52,135 bases of DNA from assembly GCA_002840765.1 (NCBI GenBank), contig PHCE01000004.1, positions 135,959 to 188,093 on the forward strand, in the 5' to 3' direction. Both the position numbers and the translations under genes were made by a program. This stretch comes from Betaproteobacteria bacterium HGW-Betaproteobacteria-7. Lineage in GTDB: Bacteria; Pseudomonadota; Gammaproteobacteria; Burkholderiales; Rhodocyclaceae. The notes under the pieces were generated by a model. The model saw only the letters and a list, made by a program, of their open reading frames with translations, did no database searches and was not told the origin of the DNA. Each line of letters begins with the position of its first letter. The first letter of the stretch is position 1. This document shows, piece after piece, positions 33,802 to 41,890 of this stretch.

Positions 33802-34443
33802 CTACCGTTGTGTCGAATGCACAGTAGTGTCGTCTCGGGAAAACCGATGATTCCGCTGGTGGCGATATGCTCTGTCGCCACCCAGGAAGGCCAGCCCGCC
33901 GAGTAATCCGGCGAGATGGGCCAGCGGCACCCCTGGCCACAGCGGATCTGTCAGCACCGACTGGCCGGCCGCCAGTTCGGCGAGCAGTTTGGCACAGAGC
34001 AGGACGGCGGCTGCCAGAACGACGGGCTGGCGGTGGCGTTGCCAGAGGTCGGCGAGGGCCAGGACGAAAAGTCCATTCAACATGCCGGACAGACCGCAGT
34101 AGCGTTCCAGTTCCGGCAATTGCCACCAGAGGGCGGCGGCTACGCTCAGGCTGCCGACCAAGGCGGCAAGCGCCAGGCGACCCCGGCCGTTGCCTTCGAC
34201 CAAGGAGCCGACCAGGGCAAGGGCCGCGATGTCCCACAGCGCATGCCGATCGTCGCTATGAACCCAGTGCCCGCTCAGCAGGCGCCACCATTCGCCTGCG
34301 GCAATCGCCGAACGGTCGAAAACCAGGGCTTCCGGCACCGGCCCCAGGCTCAGCCACAGGCCGCTCGCCACGGCGACCGCGAGCGCCGTGAGCCAGGGCC
34401 GCTGGCGGCCGCCCCGGTCCAGCGCCAGGAGTGGCTGGCTCAT
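33802..34443 (-). CDS. rrtA: Rhombosortase (rhomboid-type sorting protease)
   Basis: A 213-residue intramembrane serine protease with about six helices. Rhomboid catalytic residues are Ser119 in YCGLSGMLNG and His176 in LAHLAGLLGG, with GHWVHSDDRHALWD in the L1 region, the hallmark of rhombosortases. These enzymes cleave proteins bearing a GlyGly-CTERM tail. The start overlaps the stop of the VIT/VWA gene by 4 bases, and that protein ends in a Gly/Ser-rich motif, helix and arginines. The pair thus looks like a dedicated enzyme and substrate. It is followed by terC and uspA on the same strand. Confidence 0.88.
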   Translation of the reverse strand: MSQPLLALDRGGRQRPWLTALAVAVASGLWLSLGPVPEALVFDRSAIAAGEWWRLLSGHWVHSDDRHALWDIAALALVGSLVEGNGRGRLALAALVGSLSVAAALWWQLPELERYCGLSGMLNGLFVLALADLWQRHRQPVVLAAAVLLCAKLLAELAAGQSVLTDPLWPGVPLAHLAGLLGGLAFLGGDRAYRHQRNHRFSRDDTTVHSTQR

Positions 34444-36512
34444 GCCGCCGGGCGCTGCCGGCGGGCAGCGAGCAGCAGCCCGATCAGCAACAGCACCGTC
34501 CAGCCATCAATGGCGCCGCTGCCGCTGTGGCTGGCGCGACTGCTGCTGTACATCGGCTGCTGGCTATCGACCCGGCGGGAAACCGGGGCGCTGGCCGAGC
34601 GTTGCTGTTGAGCAGCTTGTTCCACGGCGACGCGGGCCTGATTGCTGCGTTGGATATTGTGCGCAGCGAACTGCTCTTCGCGCAGGACGATCATCGACGT
34701 GTATTCGGTCACCAGCCCGTATTCCAGCGCCAGGTCGGTCGCCGCCCGCTTGAGGTCGGCCTTCTCGCCGAAGTCTTCCATTTCCTCCTGCAGATCACGG
34801 ATGGCGCCATAGGCCCAGAGACGCTCGAGTTCCGGATGCGCCTGGGTCTTGGCCGGAAAATCGAACTGGCTGCGGTAAGTCTTGGCTTCACCGGAAATTC
34901 GCCCGCTCAGCTCCACCTTGGCCGGCCCGTCACCCCAGTAATGGCCCAGCAGCACCAGTTGCTGGCCACGGTACAGGCTGCCGATTTCCTTGGGAACGAT
35001 ATCGGCCGTCTTGACGCCGTTGATCTTGACTTCGACACCATGCAATGCCGTATGGCCGACCTTGCTGACGGCGGTCAGCAACTGGCCGACGATGTCATCA
35101 CTGCTGGAGATGGAGACGGCGAAGCCGCCGGAAGCCCGGGTCATGGTTTCGAGCAATGGCCGGTTGGCGCTGTTGCCCATGATGAAGGTGAACAGGCGCG
35201 TGTCCTTGCGTTTGATCAGTTCGATGAACTTGCGCTGTGCCGTTTCGCCGACATTGGCGACACCGTCGGTGACCAGCACGATGGCGCTGGTACGGTCGGC
35301 CTCCAGAGCGTCCAGGCCCAATTCGAGACCGGCGTAGAGGTTGGTACCATTGTTCGGCTGGATGCGGGCGAGTTCGGCGCTGTACTGCTGCACCGCTTCC
35401 GGCGTGGCGGCGACGTAGCCCTGGGTCAATTCCCGGCTGCGCTCATTGAACAGGATGATGCGGAAGCGGTCGTTGGCCCGCAGCTTGCCCAGCGCGCGCT
35501 GGACCCCGTCGGCCAGCGTGGCGTACTTGCCCTGCATCGAGCCGGAGATGTCGAGAACGAAGATCCAGTCGCTGCCCTCGGTGATCGGCTTGAGATCGTC
35601 GCCAGGCGTGACGGTCAGCATGAAGGTGCCGCGCTTGCCGGCATCCGGTTTGTAGGTGACCAGATCGACGCTGCCCGGCAGGCCGTCCTGGTGCCGCCAG
35701 TAGACGACGATATCCTTGTCCAGCGTGATAGCGGATTCAGCCGGCTGCTGCGGATTGAACGACGCAGCCGGAGCCTTGCTCCCTTCCGCCACCGGTCCGC
35801 CGGCCTTCTGGCTGCCGAGATGAACCTTCCACTCGCCGGGGCCGACCTGGGTCACCTGGGCCTGGCCTTGGTTAGGGAGGCGAACGGCATCGACCGGGTA
35901 GCCCGACTTGAGGTGTACATCGAAACTGAAGCTGCCGCTGACCTTGGGATTGGCGGTCCAGAAGGCCAGCTTCTGCTCATCGACGCCACCTTCCTCAAGC
36001 GGGTAGACATAGCGACCGATGCCGGTATCGACCGTGGCCGTCTGGTAATAAACGAGGCGGGTGCGGGTCTCGGCACCGGCCCGCACCGGGGCGACGCTGA
36101 TGTCGAAGGTCTTGTAGCTGTCCTTCTCGGTCAGCCCGGCGTCGCGCCCCGCCTTCTTCTCGTCCTCGTAAATGCGGCGAGCTTCCTGTTTTTCCAGCAC
36201 TTCGCCGGTCACCGGTTTGCCGTCGATCCACATGGTGAATTCGCCGACGGCGCCGTGTTCCGGCACCGGAAACGAGTAAATGGCTTCCAGGTCGCGGCTG
36301 TGGGGGTTGTGGAAAACCTGGTCGACGGTGGTGACGGCATAGCCATCTTCGATGACCACGGTAACCTGCTGCGACTTGAGATTCAGAGGCGGCAGACTGC
36401 CATCGCTTGGCGTCAGCAGGCCGGCAGCCTGGGCCAGATTGGCGATCAGCAGCCCGATCAGCAGGACGAGGAAATGTCCCTGTCTGGTAAAAAATATCTT
36501 GAAGGTAAGCAT
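34440..36512 (-). CDS. VIT and VWA domain surface protein with C-terminal sorting tail
   Basis: A 690-residue exported protein. A signal segment (about 10-30) is followed by a VIT domain (about 35-165, with VDQVFHNPHSRDLEAIYSFP). A VWA domain has an intact MIDAS: DISGS at 321-325, then TNLYAGLELG and VTDGVANVG. The C-terminus has the tripartite form SGSG (663-666), a hydrophobic helix and RRQR, resembling GlyGly-CTERM. This architecture matches the family of sortase-target VIT/VWA proteins, but with a rhombosortase tail in place of LPXTG. It probably binds a ligand through the metal site at the cell surface. The ATG has a strong AAGGAG site and lies under control of the TetR operators. Confidence 0.92.
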   Translation of the reverse strand: MLTFKIFFTRQGHFLVLLIGLLIANLAQAAGLLTPSDGSLPPLNLKSQQVTVVIEDGYAVTTVDQVFHNPHSRDLEAIYSFPVPEHGAVGEFTMWIDGKPVTGEVLEKQEARRIYEDEKKAGRDAGLTEKDSYKTFDISVAPVRAGAETRTRLVYYQTATVDTGIGRYVYPLEEGGVDEQKLAFWTANPKVSGSFSFDVHLKSGYPVDAVRLPNQGQAQVTQVGPGEWKVHLGSQKAGGPVAEGSKAPAASFNPQQPAESAITLDKDIVVYWRHQDGLPGSVDLVTYKPDAGKRGTFMLTVTPGDDLKPITEGSDWIFVLDISGSMQGKYATLADGVQRALGKLRANDRFRIILFNERSRELTQGYVAATPEAVQQYSAELARIQPNNGTNLYAGLELGLDALEADRTSAIVLVTDGVANVGETAQRKFIELIKRKDTRLFTFIMGNSANRPLLETMTRASGGFAVSISSSDDIVGQLLTAVSKVGHTALHGVEVKINGVKTADIVPKEIGSLYRGQQLVLLGHYWGDGPAKVELSGRISGEAKTYRSQFDFPAKTQAHPELERLWAYGAIRDLQEEMEDFGEKADLKRAATDLALEYGLVTEYTSMIVLREEQFAAHNIQRSNQARVAVEQAAQQQRSASAPVSRRVDSQQPMYSSSRASHSGSGAIDGWTVLLLIGLLLAARRQRPAA

Positions 36513-36525
36513 CTGGAACTCCTTA

Positions 36526-36540
36526 ATAAACGACGTTCAA
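36526..36540. promoter_or_regulatory. TetR-type operator, site 1
   Basis: ATAAACG-A-CGTTCAA matches the perfect site 3 palindrome in 12 of 14 arm positions. It lies between the leader hairpin and the ribosome site of the VIT/VWA gene. Confidence 0.6.
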
Positions 36541-36550
36541 TTAAAGCGCC

Positions 36551-36577
36551 AAAAAAAGCCACCGGTTTGCTCGGTGG
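36551..36577 (-). terminator. Terminator-like hairpin in the leader of the VIT/VWA gene
   Basis: On the minus strand CCACCG-AGCAAAC-CGGTGG is followed by C and seven T, a short but standard intrinsic terminator. It lies between the inferred promoter (about 36617-36652) and the VIT/VWA ATG at 36512, so it would act as an attenuator of that gene or guard against antisense read-through. Confidence 0.6.
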
Positions 36578-36604
36578 GAGACGCCGTATGCAGTAAGAGT
36601 TCAA

Positions 36605-36619
36605 ATAAACGGCGTTCAA
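36605..36619. promoter_or_regulatory. TetR-type operator, site 2
   Basis: ATAAACG-G-CGTTCAA has arms identical to those of site 1. It covers the expected transcription start of the minus-strand promoter. Confidence 0.65.
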
Positions 36620-36623
36620 TTGC

Positions 36624-36665
36624 GTTTTAGCATTTAATTGAACGCCGTTCAACGGCTGTTACACT
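36624..36665. promoter_or_regulatory. Divergent promoters of tetR-type gene and VIT/VWA gene with operator site 3
   Basis: TTGAACG-C-CGTTCAA (36638-36652) is a perfect 7+1+7 palindrome. On the plus strand TTGAAC (36638) and TACACT (36660), spaced 16 bases, fit a sigma-70 promoter for the regulator. On the minus strand TTGAAC (36652-36647) and TAAAAC (36629-36624), spaced 17 bases, fit one for the VIT/VWA gene. Site 3 overlaps both -35 boxes, which fits repression of both genes. Confidence 0.7.
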
Positions 36666-36700
36666 AACGCCAACAAAACTGCACGAATGGATGGAAAGCG

Positions 36701-37327
36701 ATGGCGCGACGCTATGACCACAGCCGCGAGGAAATTCGCAGCATGGCCCTGGATGCCGCCGAGGCCATTGTCGCGGCCGAGGGCTACAAGGGGCTGTCCG
36801 CCCGCAAGGTGGCGGCTGCCATCGAATACACCGTCGGTACCCTCTATCTGGTGTTCGAGAATCTGAACGACCTGGTCCTGCAGGTGAATGGCCGCACCCT
36901 TGACGCCTTGTTCGAACGGATGGCGGCGGTATCCGGTCCGGCCGACTCGCCGCGCAAGCGGCTGCTGGCCTTGGCCGACGCCTACATCGCCTACGCCAAA
37001 GCCGAAACGCCGCGCTGGAACACGCTGTTTGAGTTCGTGGCGGAGAATGGCAACAGTTTGCCTGACTGGTATCTGGTGAAACTGAGCAAGGTCTTCGGGC
37101 TGGCCGAGACGGCGCTCGAACCATTGAGCGACCGGCGCCAGGCGCTGGAAGTCCAGCAGGCGGCCCGGGTGCTCTGGGCGAGCGTGCACGGCATCTGCAT
37201 GCTCAAGATCCGCCAGCGCATGGATCTGGCCGGCGGGCAGAGTACCGAGGCGATGGCTGGCATGCTGATCGACAACTTCCTGCGTGGCTTCGCCGCGGCA
37301 TCCCATGGTGATCAGCAAACGGAGTGA
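36701..37327 (+). CDS. TetR/AcrR family transcriptional regulator
   Basis: A 208-residue regulator. The N-terminal helix-turn-helix domain covers residues 10-57 (IRSMALDAAEAIVAAEGYKGLSARKVAAAI, then VGTLYLVFENLNDL). The ligand-binding domain includes a WHG-like C-terminal part (ARVLWASVHGICML). It diverges from the VIT/VWA-rhombosortase genes, and three copies of a 15-base operator lie between, one on each promoter region. It is therefore expected to repress itself and the surface-protein operon. The ligand is unknown. Confidence 0.92.
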   Translation: MARRYDHSREEIRSMALDAAEAIVAAEGYKGLSARKVAAAIEYTVGTLYLVFENLNDLVLQVNGRTLDALFERMAAVSGPADSPRKRLLALADAYIAYAKAETPRWNTLFEFVAENGNSLPDWYLVKLSKVFGLAETALEPLSDRRQALEVQQAARVLWASVHGICMLKIRQRMDLAGGQSTEAMAGMLIDNFLRGFAAASHGDQQTE

Positions 37328-37378
37328 GTCGGCCGCTCGGGCAATGGGGCGTAGTCGTTGCCGGCTCTGCCAAGGCGC

Positions 37379-37406
37379 AAAAAAAAGGGAGCCTGGGGCT
37401 CCCTTT
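37379..37406 (-). terminator. Terminator of sodB (possibly bidirectional)
   Basis: AAAGGGAGCC pairs with GGCTCCCTTT around a 3-base loop. On the minus strand the stem runs into eight T. It lies 31 bases past the sodB stop and 51 bases past the convergent TetR-type gene, so it may serve both. Confidence 0.88.
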
Positions 37407-37436
37407 CGCGTTGCTTGACCCGTACTACAGGTTATC

Positions 37437-38024
37437 TCAGCCGGCGAAGTTGGCTTCGGCGAAAGACCAGTTGGCCAGGTTGTTGAGGAAGGTCTCAACG
37501 AACTTCGGGCGCAGGTTGCGGTAGTCGATGTAGTAGGCGTGTTCCCAGACGTCGATGCAAAGCAGGGCCTTGTCGCCGGTGGTCAGCGGGGTGCCGGCGG
37601 CGCCCATGTTGACGATGTCGACGGAACCGTCGGCCTTCTTCACCAGCCAGGTCCAGCCGGAACCGAAATTGCCGACGGCGGACGCCTGGAAGGCCTTTTT
37701 GAACTCGTCGAGCGAACCCCACTTGGCGTCAATGGCAGCGGCCAGCGCGCCGGCCGGGGCACCACCGCCGTTCGGCTTCAGACAGTTCCAGAAAAAGGTG
37801 TGGTTCCAGACCTGCGCTGCGTTGTTGTAAACGCCGCCGGCCGGGGCCTTCTTGACGATGGCTTCGAGGTCGAGGTTTTCGTACTCGGTGCCCTTGATCA
37901 GATTGTTCAGGTTAACCACGTAGGCGTTGTGATGCTTGCTGTAGTGGTAATCGAAGGTTTCGGCCGACATGTGCGGGGCCAGGGCGTCCTTGGCGAAGGG
38001 CAGGGCGGGCAGTTGATGTTCCAT
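37437..38024 (-). CDS. sodB: Superoxide dismutase (Fe type)
   Basis: A 195-residue cytoplasmic Fe/Mn-family superoxide dismutase. It starts MEHQLPALPFAKDALAPHMS, has the helical KHHNAYVVNLNNL metal histidines, and the metal-ligand block DVWEHAYYIDYRNLRPKFVE. The Fe type is inferred from AAQVWNHTFFWNCLKPNGGG and the length. Promoter elements were not assigned. It lies 41 bases after xseA on the same strand. Confidence 0.95.
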   Translation of the reverse strand: MEHQLPALPFAKDALAPHMSAETFDYHYSKHHNAYVVNLNNLIKGTEYENLDLEAIVKKAPAGGVYNNAAQVWNHTFFWNCLKPNGGGAPAGALAAAIDAKWGSLDEFKKAFQASAVGNFGSGWTWLVKKADGSVDIVNMGAAGTPLTTGDKALLCIDVWEHAYYIDYRNLRPKFVETFLNNLANWSFAEANFAG

Positions 38025-38065
38025 TGATGTTCTCCGTTGTTGTTAAGCGGGTTGGGGTAAAAATT

Positions 38066-39418
38066 CTAGTCAGCTTCCGGTGCGGCGACAACCTGATCGA
38101 CCGTCGCCAGTGCCGAACCCCGGGCAAAGTCCAGTTTCAACGTGTTGCCGGGGGTCAATGCCGCCGCATTGCGCACAGCGCGGCCATCGGCACCGGTGAC
38201 CAGAGCATAGCCGCGGTTGAGCACGGCATGCGGATCGAGTTGTTTCAGACCGTTGGCAAGCGCATTTAGTTTCATTTGCTGGCGGGAAAGCTGCCAGTCC
38301 ATCTGTCGGACCAATTGCCGGCCATGCAGCGAGACCCGTTCGCCGAGCCGGGCAGGCTGCGGCCGGGCGCCTTCCAGACGCCGGCTGGCGGTGAGCAGCA
38401 CCAGGCGGCTGTTGTCGGTGCGCCGGGTGCTGGCCAGGCCCAGGCGCCGGGTCAGACTTTCCACCTGCTGGCGGCGCTGGGCCAGGCGTTCCGCCGGGTG
38501 CAGCAGGCGGCCGGCAAGCCAGTCCAGGCGCTGCTGGCGCTCATCCAGGGCGCGTTCGAGGCGCCGCTGCAGTTGGCTGTGCACGGCGGCCAGGCCGGTG
38601 AGCAGGGCAGCCCGTTCCGGCGCGGCCATCTCGGCTGCAGCGGTCGGCGTCGGTGCCCGTAGATCGGCGGCAAAATCGGCGATGGTGAAGTCGGTTTCGT
38701 GGCCGACGCCGGCGATGACGGGGATTCGGCAGGCCCGGATGGCGCGGGCGACGCATTCTTCGTTGAAGGCCCAGAGGTCTTCGATCGAACCGCCGCCGCG
38801 GCAGAGCAGAATCAGGTCGCAATCACTGTCGCTGGCGTTGCTCAAGGCGTCGGCGATGCGTTGGCCGGCGCCTTCACCCTGGACCGGAGTCGGAAACAGG
38901 CTGATAGCGATGTGCGGGGCGCGCCGGTGCAGGGTGGACAGTACATCGCGCAGAGCCGCCGCCTGCAGGCTGGTGACGATGGCGATGCGCCGCGGAAAGG
39001 CGGGCAGGGGGCGCTTGCCGTCGGCGGCGAAGAGTCCTTCGGCCTCCAGCTGCCCCTTCAGGCGCAGGAAGCGTTCGTAGAGGTCACCCTGGCCGGCGCG
39101 GCGGATGGCTTCGACATTGAGCTGGAATTCGCCGCGTGGTTCGTAGAAGGAAACCAGGGTTCGCGCCTCCACCTGCTGGCCGTTCTCCAGACGCCAGCCG
39201 AGCAGTTGCGCCCGGCTGCGCCACATCACGCAGCGCACCTGGGCGCCGGCGTCCTTGAGGGAGAAATAGACATGGCCCGAGGCGGCGTAGGTCAGGTTGG
39301 AAATTTCGCCGCCGACCCAGGTCAGCGGAAAAGTCGACTCCAGGCATTGACGAACCAGGCGGTTGAGTCCGGAGACGGAAAGAATGGAGTTGTTGACAGG
39401 GGGCGGGCTGGCAGTCAT
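38066..39418 (-). CDS. xseA: Exodeoxyribonuclease VII large subunit
   Basis: A 450-residue nuclease subunit that with XseB degrades single-stranded DNA. The N-terminal OB domain (residues 10-110, FPLTWVGGEISNLTYAASGHVYFSLKD) is followed by the catalytic domain with CRGGGSIEDLWAFNEE and GVGHETDFTIADFAADLRAPTPTAAAE. A coiled-coil region and a short C-terminal segment (HAVLNRGYALVTGADGRAV) follow. The length is normal. It diverges from exbB across 292 bases. Confidence 0.96.
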   Translation of the reverse strand: MTASPPPVNNSILSVSGLNRLVRQCLESTFPLTWVGGEISNLTYAASGHVYFSLKDAGAQVRCVMWRSRAQLLGWRLENGQQVEARTLVSFYEPRGEFQLNVEAIRRAGQGDLYERFLRLKGQLEAEGLFAADGKRPLPAFPRRIAIVTSLQAAALRDVLSTLHRRAPHIAISLFPTPVQGEGAGQRIADALSNASDSDCDLILLCRGGGSIEDLWAFNEECVARAIRACRIPVIAGVGHETDFTIADFAADLRAPTPTAAAEMAAPERAALLTGLAAVHSQLQRRLERALDERQQRLDWLAGRLLHPAERLAQRRQQVESLTRRLGLASTRRTDNSRLVLLTASRRLEGARPQPARLGERVSLHGRQLVRQMDWQLSRQQMKLNALANGLKQLDPHAVLNRGYALVTGADGRAVRNAAALTPGNTLKLDFARGSALATVDQVVAAPEAD

Positions 39419-39588
39419 CCGGCGATTGTACCCCTGGCTATCCGCCGAGATTCGCCAGGGCTTTCGGGGTGTCTTTACAAGTGACTGATTTTTAATGAGT
39501 TAAACACTGTGCCTTGTTTTTCGGCAGAGTAGGAAAAAGCCTTTGTCAGAACGGGGTTAGCGTATCTGATGACAGTTCATTCACAGAC

Positions 39589-39611
39589 TTATCCACAGGT
39601 TTTGGGGATAA
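39589..39611. other. DnaA-box-like inverted pair
   Basis: TTATCCACA (39589-39597) is a perfect DnaA box, and TGGGGATAA (39603-39611) is a near match in the opposite orientation (TTATCCCCA). Together they form CTTATCC...GGATAAG. They lie between xseA and exbB. An origin is unlikely because no dnaA, dnaN or gidA is near; regulation by DnaA or chance is possible. Confidence 0.4.
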
Positions 39612-39629
39612 GCCTCCCAGACATGCTTG

Positions 39630-39657
39630 GGGGCTGCGGCAAATTGCCGCTTGCCCC
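39630..39657. repeat. Perfect palindrome upstream of exbB
   Basis: GCGGCAA-A-TTGCCGC (39636-39650) is a perfect 7+1+7 palindrome, flanked by GGGGC and GCCCC, which extend it. It lies about 55 bases before the exbB start. Its form suits an operator or a strong hairpin in the exbB leader; no T-run follows. Confidence 0.55.
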
Positions 39658-39710
39658 TCGTCCATTCGAGAGGCAAAATCCTTGGCTAATTTTCCAACAG
39701 GGTTCATCAC

Positions 39711-40316
39711 GTGAAAGAAATTGTCCTAGCCGCCGGTTGGCCCATCTGGCCCCTGATCGTGGCCTCCATCATTTCCGTCGCCCTGATCATCGAGCGCCTG
39801 GTTGCCCTGCGCCGTGCCAGGATCGTGCCGTCCGGCCTGTTGCAGCGGGCGGTCGGCGAATTCCGCCGCGGCGCCAACAACGATACGCTGCTCGAGGAGC
39901 TGGACCGGCATTCGCCGCTCGGTCGCGTGTTGTCCGCCGGTCTGCGCAATGTGAATAACTCGCGCGAAGTGATGAAGGAGTCGATCGAGGAGGCCGGCAA
40001 CGCCGTCACCCACGACCTCAGCCGCTACCTGACGACGCTCGGTACCATTGCCTCGATCAGTCCGCTGATGGGCCTGTTCGGCACCGTCATCGGCATGATC
40101 GAAATCTTCGGTTCGCAGGCGCCCGGCACCGGCAACCCGCAGCAGTTGGCGCACGGCATCTCGATCGCCCTGTACAACACCGGCTTCGGCATCTTCATCG
40201 CCATTCCCAGCATGATCTTCTGGCGTCATTTCCGCGCCCAGGTCGACGGCTTCGTCGTCGAAATGGAGCAGCAGGCGATCCGCCTGGTCGAATTCATGCA
40301 CGGCGACCGGAAGTAG
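39711..40316 (+). CDS. exbB: ExbB/TolQ-type proton channel protein
   Basis: A 201-residue inner-membrane protein of the MotA/TolQ/ExbB family with three helices, about residues 10-28 (WPIWPLIVASIISVALIIE) and two around residues 100-170 (TLGTIASISPLMGLFGTVIGMIE; SIALYNTGFGIFIAIPSMIFW). With ExbD it turns proton flow into work on TonB-type or transport systems. The start is GTG at 39711. Its ExbD partner follows after 3 bases. The tie to lpxK and kdsB is common in Betaproteobacteria. Confidence 0.93.
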   Translation: MKEIVLAAGWPIWPLIVASIISVALIIERLVALRRARIVPSGLLQRAVGEFRRGANNDTLLEELDRHSPLGRVLSAGLRNVNNSREVMKESIEEAGNAVTHDLSRYLTTLGTIASISPLMGLFGTVIGMIEIFGSQAPGTGNPQQLAHGISIALYNTGFGIFIAIPSMIFWRHFRAQVDGFVVEMEQQAIRLVEFMHGDRK

Positions 40317-40319
40317 GTC

Positions 40320-40736
40320 ATGAAATTCCAGCGCGGGCGTTCCCGGGAAGAGCCGGAAATCAACCTGATTCCGATGATCGACGTACTGTTGGTGATCATC
40401 ATCTTCCTGATGCTGACCACCACCTATTCGAAGTTCTCCGGCCTCGAAATCAACCTGCCGACGGCCGACGCCACCAAGCAGAATGAGCAACCGAACGAGA
40501 TCGACGTGGCGGTGACGGCAAGTGGTCAGATCCTGGTCAACAAGTCCCCGCTGCCGGCCAGCGACGTCAAGGCGATTGCCGATGCGCTGCGCCGCGCTGC
40601 CGGCGAGCGCCAGGATCCGGTGATTGTCATCAATGCCGATGCCAAGGCGACGCACCAGAGCGTCGTCGACATCATGCAAGCGGCGCAGACTGCCGGCTAT
40701 CCGCACATCTCTTTCGCCACCCAGACGCCGCGCTGA
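40320..40736 (+). CDS. exbD: ExbD/TolR-type protein
   Basis: A 138-residue protein with one N-terminal helix (about 17-36, IPMIDVLLVIIIFLMLTTT) carrying the conserved proton-path Asp21. A periplasmic domain follows (SGQILVNKSPLPASDVKAIADAL, VIVINADAKATHQSVVDIMQAAQ). It forms the stator complex with ExbB. The stop overlaps lpxK by one base, so they are one operon. No tonB is seen nearby. Confidence 0.94.
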   Translation: MKFQRGRSREEPEINLIPMIDVLLVIIIFLMLTTTYSKFSGLEINLPTADATKQNEQPNEIDVAVTASGQILVNKSPLPASDVKAIADALRRAAGERQDPVIVINADAKATHQSVVDIMQAAQTAGYPHISFATQTPR

Positions 40737-41734
40737 TGTTCGCTCGCTGGTTGCAGCGTCAATGGTTCGAGCAACGCCGGCTGACGCCGGCGTTGTGGTT
40801 TCTGCTCCCCCTGTCGGCGCTGTTCTACCTGCTCTCCCGGCTCAAACGCTGGCTGACCAAACCGCAACGCCTGCCGGTGCCGGTCGTCGTTGTCGGCAAC
40901 ATCACCGTCGGCGGCGCCGGCAAGACGCCGCTGACCCTGTGGCTGGCGCAGCAGTTGCGGGCGCACGGCCGGCGGCCGGGCATCGTCAGTCGCGGCTACG
41001 GTGGTAGCACCGTAGCGCCGCGGCCGGTGGCCAGCGATTCATTGCCGGCCGAGGTCGGTGATGAGCCGTTGCTGCTCGCCCGGCGCAGCGGCGTGCCGGT
41101 GTGGGTCGGGCGTGACCGGGCGGCGGCCGGACAGGCGCTGCTGGCGGCGCATCCGGAGGTCGATGTGCTGCTCTGCGACGACGGCCTGCAGCATTACCGG
41201 CTGGCGCGTGATGTCGAACTCGCCGTTTTCGATGGCCGCGGCGCCGGTAATGGCTGCCTGTTGCCGGCCGGGCCGCTGCGCGAATCGCTGGCGCGTCTGC
41301 GCAAGGTCGATGCGGTGATCTGCAATGGCCCTGAAGATCCACGCCTGCCCGGTGATGTCCGGCGTTTTGCCATGCGCTTGCGGCCGGCGGATTTCTATCG
41401 GCTTGACCAGCCTGGGCAAACCTGCCAGGCGGGCCAACTGGCAGGTCGCCGCCTGCATGCCCTGGCCGGCATCGGTGATCCCGGGCGCTTTTTTCGTACA
41501 CTGGAAGAGCTCGGCCTGAGCTTTCTCCGCCATCCCTTTGCCGATCATTACGCCTACACGGCAAACGATCTGGCTTTTGCCGCCGACGGCGTTCTGCTGA
41601 TGACCGAGAAGGATGCAGTAAAATGCGCCCCTCTGGTGCCCGGCGAAACCTGGGTGCTGCCGGTCGAGGCCGAGCTGTCGCCGGCTCTCGTTGAACTCAT
41701 TCTGGAGAAAATCCGTGGACGCCAGGTTGCTTGA
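40736..41734 (+). CDS. lpxK: Tetraacyldisaccharide 4'-kinase
   Basis: A 332-residue inner-membrane kinase that phosphorylates the 4' position of the lipid A precursor. The Walker A loop [13 protein letters not shown] is at about residues 53-65, and RGYGG, DDGLQHY and the C-terminal [11 protein letters not shown] region are visible. It begins one base into the exbD stop and overlaps the Trm112 gene by 20 bases. The length is normal for the family. Confidence 0.96.
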   Translation: MFARWLQRQWFEQRRLTPALWFLLPLSALFYLLSRLKRWLTKPQRLPVPVVVVGNITVGGAGKTPLTLWLAQQLRAHGRRPGIVSRGYGGSTVAPRPVASDSLPAEVGDEPLLLARRSGVPVWVGRDRAAAGQALLAAHPEVDVLLCDDGLQHYRLARDVELAVFDGRGAGNGCLLPAGPLRESLARLRKVDAVICNGPEDPRLPGDVRRFAMRLRPADFYRLDQPGQTCQAGQLAGRRLHALAGIGDPGRFFRTLEELGLSFLRHPFADHYAYTANDLAFAADGVLLMTEKDAVKCAPLVPGETWVLPVEAELSPALVELILEKIRGRQVA

Positions 41735-41888
41735 TATCCTCGTCTGCCCGATCTGCAAGGGCAATCTCGAATACCGCAAGGCCGAAGCCGAACTGGTCTG
41801 CAAACCCTGCCGGTTGGCCTACCCGATCCGCGACGACATCCCGGTGATGCTGGAAGACGAGGCCCGCCAGTTGCCGCTCGAAGACTGA
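41715..41888 (+). CDS. Trm112 family protein
   Basis: A 57-residue YcaR/Trm112-like protein. It has two zinc-binding CxxC pairs in vestigial form (LVCPICKG and LVCKPC) and the ending [18 protein letters not shown]. Trm112 proteins activate methyltransferases in eukaryotes and archaea; the bacterial role is unclear. It starts with GTG at 41715 inside the end of lpxK, and lies 2 bases before kdsB, the usual lpxK-ycaR-kdsB order. Confidence 0.93.
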   Translation: MDARLLDILVCPICKGNLEYRKAEAELVCKPCRLAYPIRDDIPVMLEDEARQLPLED

Positions 41889-41890
41889 GC

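Noticed and set aside
33753..33860. Possible yybP-ykoY manganese riboswitch before the TerC-type gene
   Set aside because: I could not find its conserved paired elements in the leader.
34431..36596. 721-residue plus-strand ORF opposite the VIT/VWA gene
   Set aside because: Shadow frame; the minus-strand protein has signal, VIT, VWA and sorting tail in order.
39589..39611. Replication origin at the DnaA-like boxes
   Set aside because: Only two boxes, no AT-rich unwinding region, and no dnaA, dnaN or gidA genes nearby.
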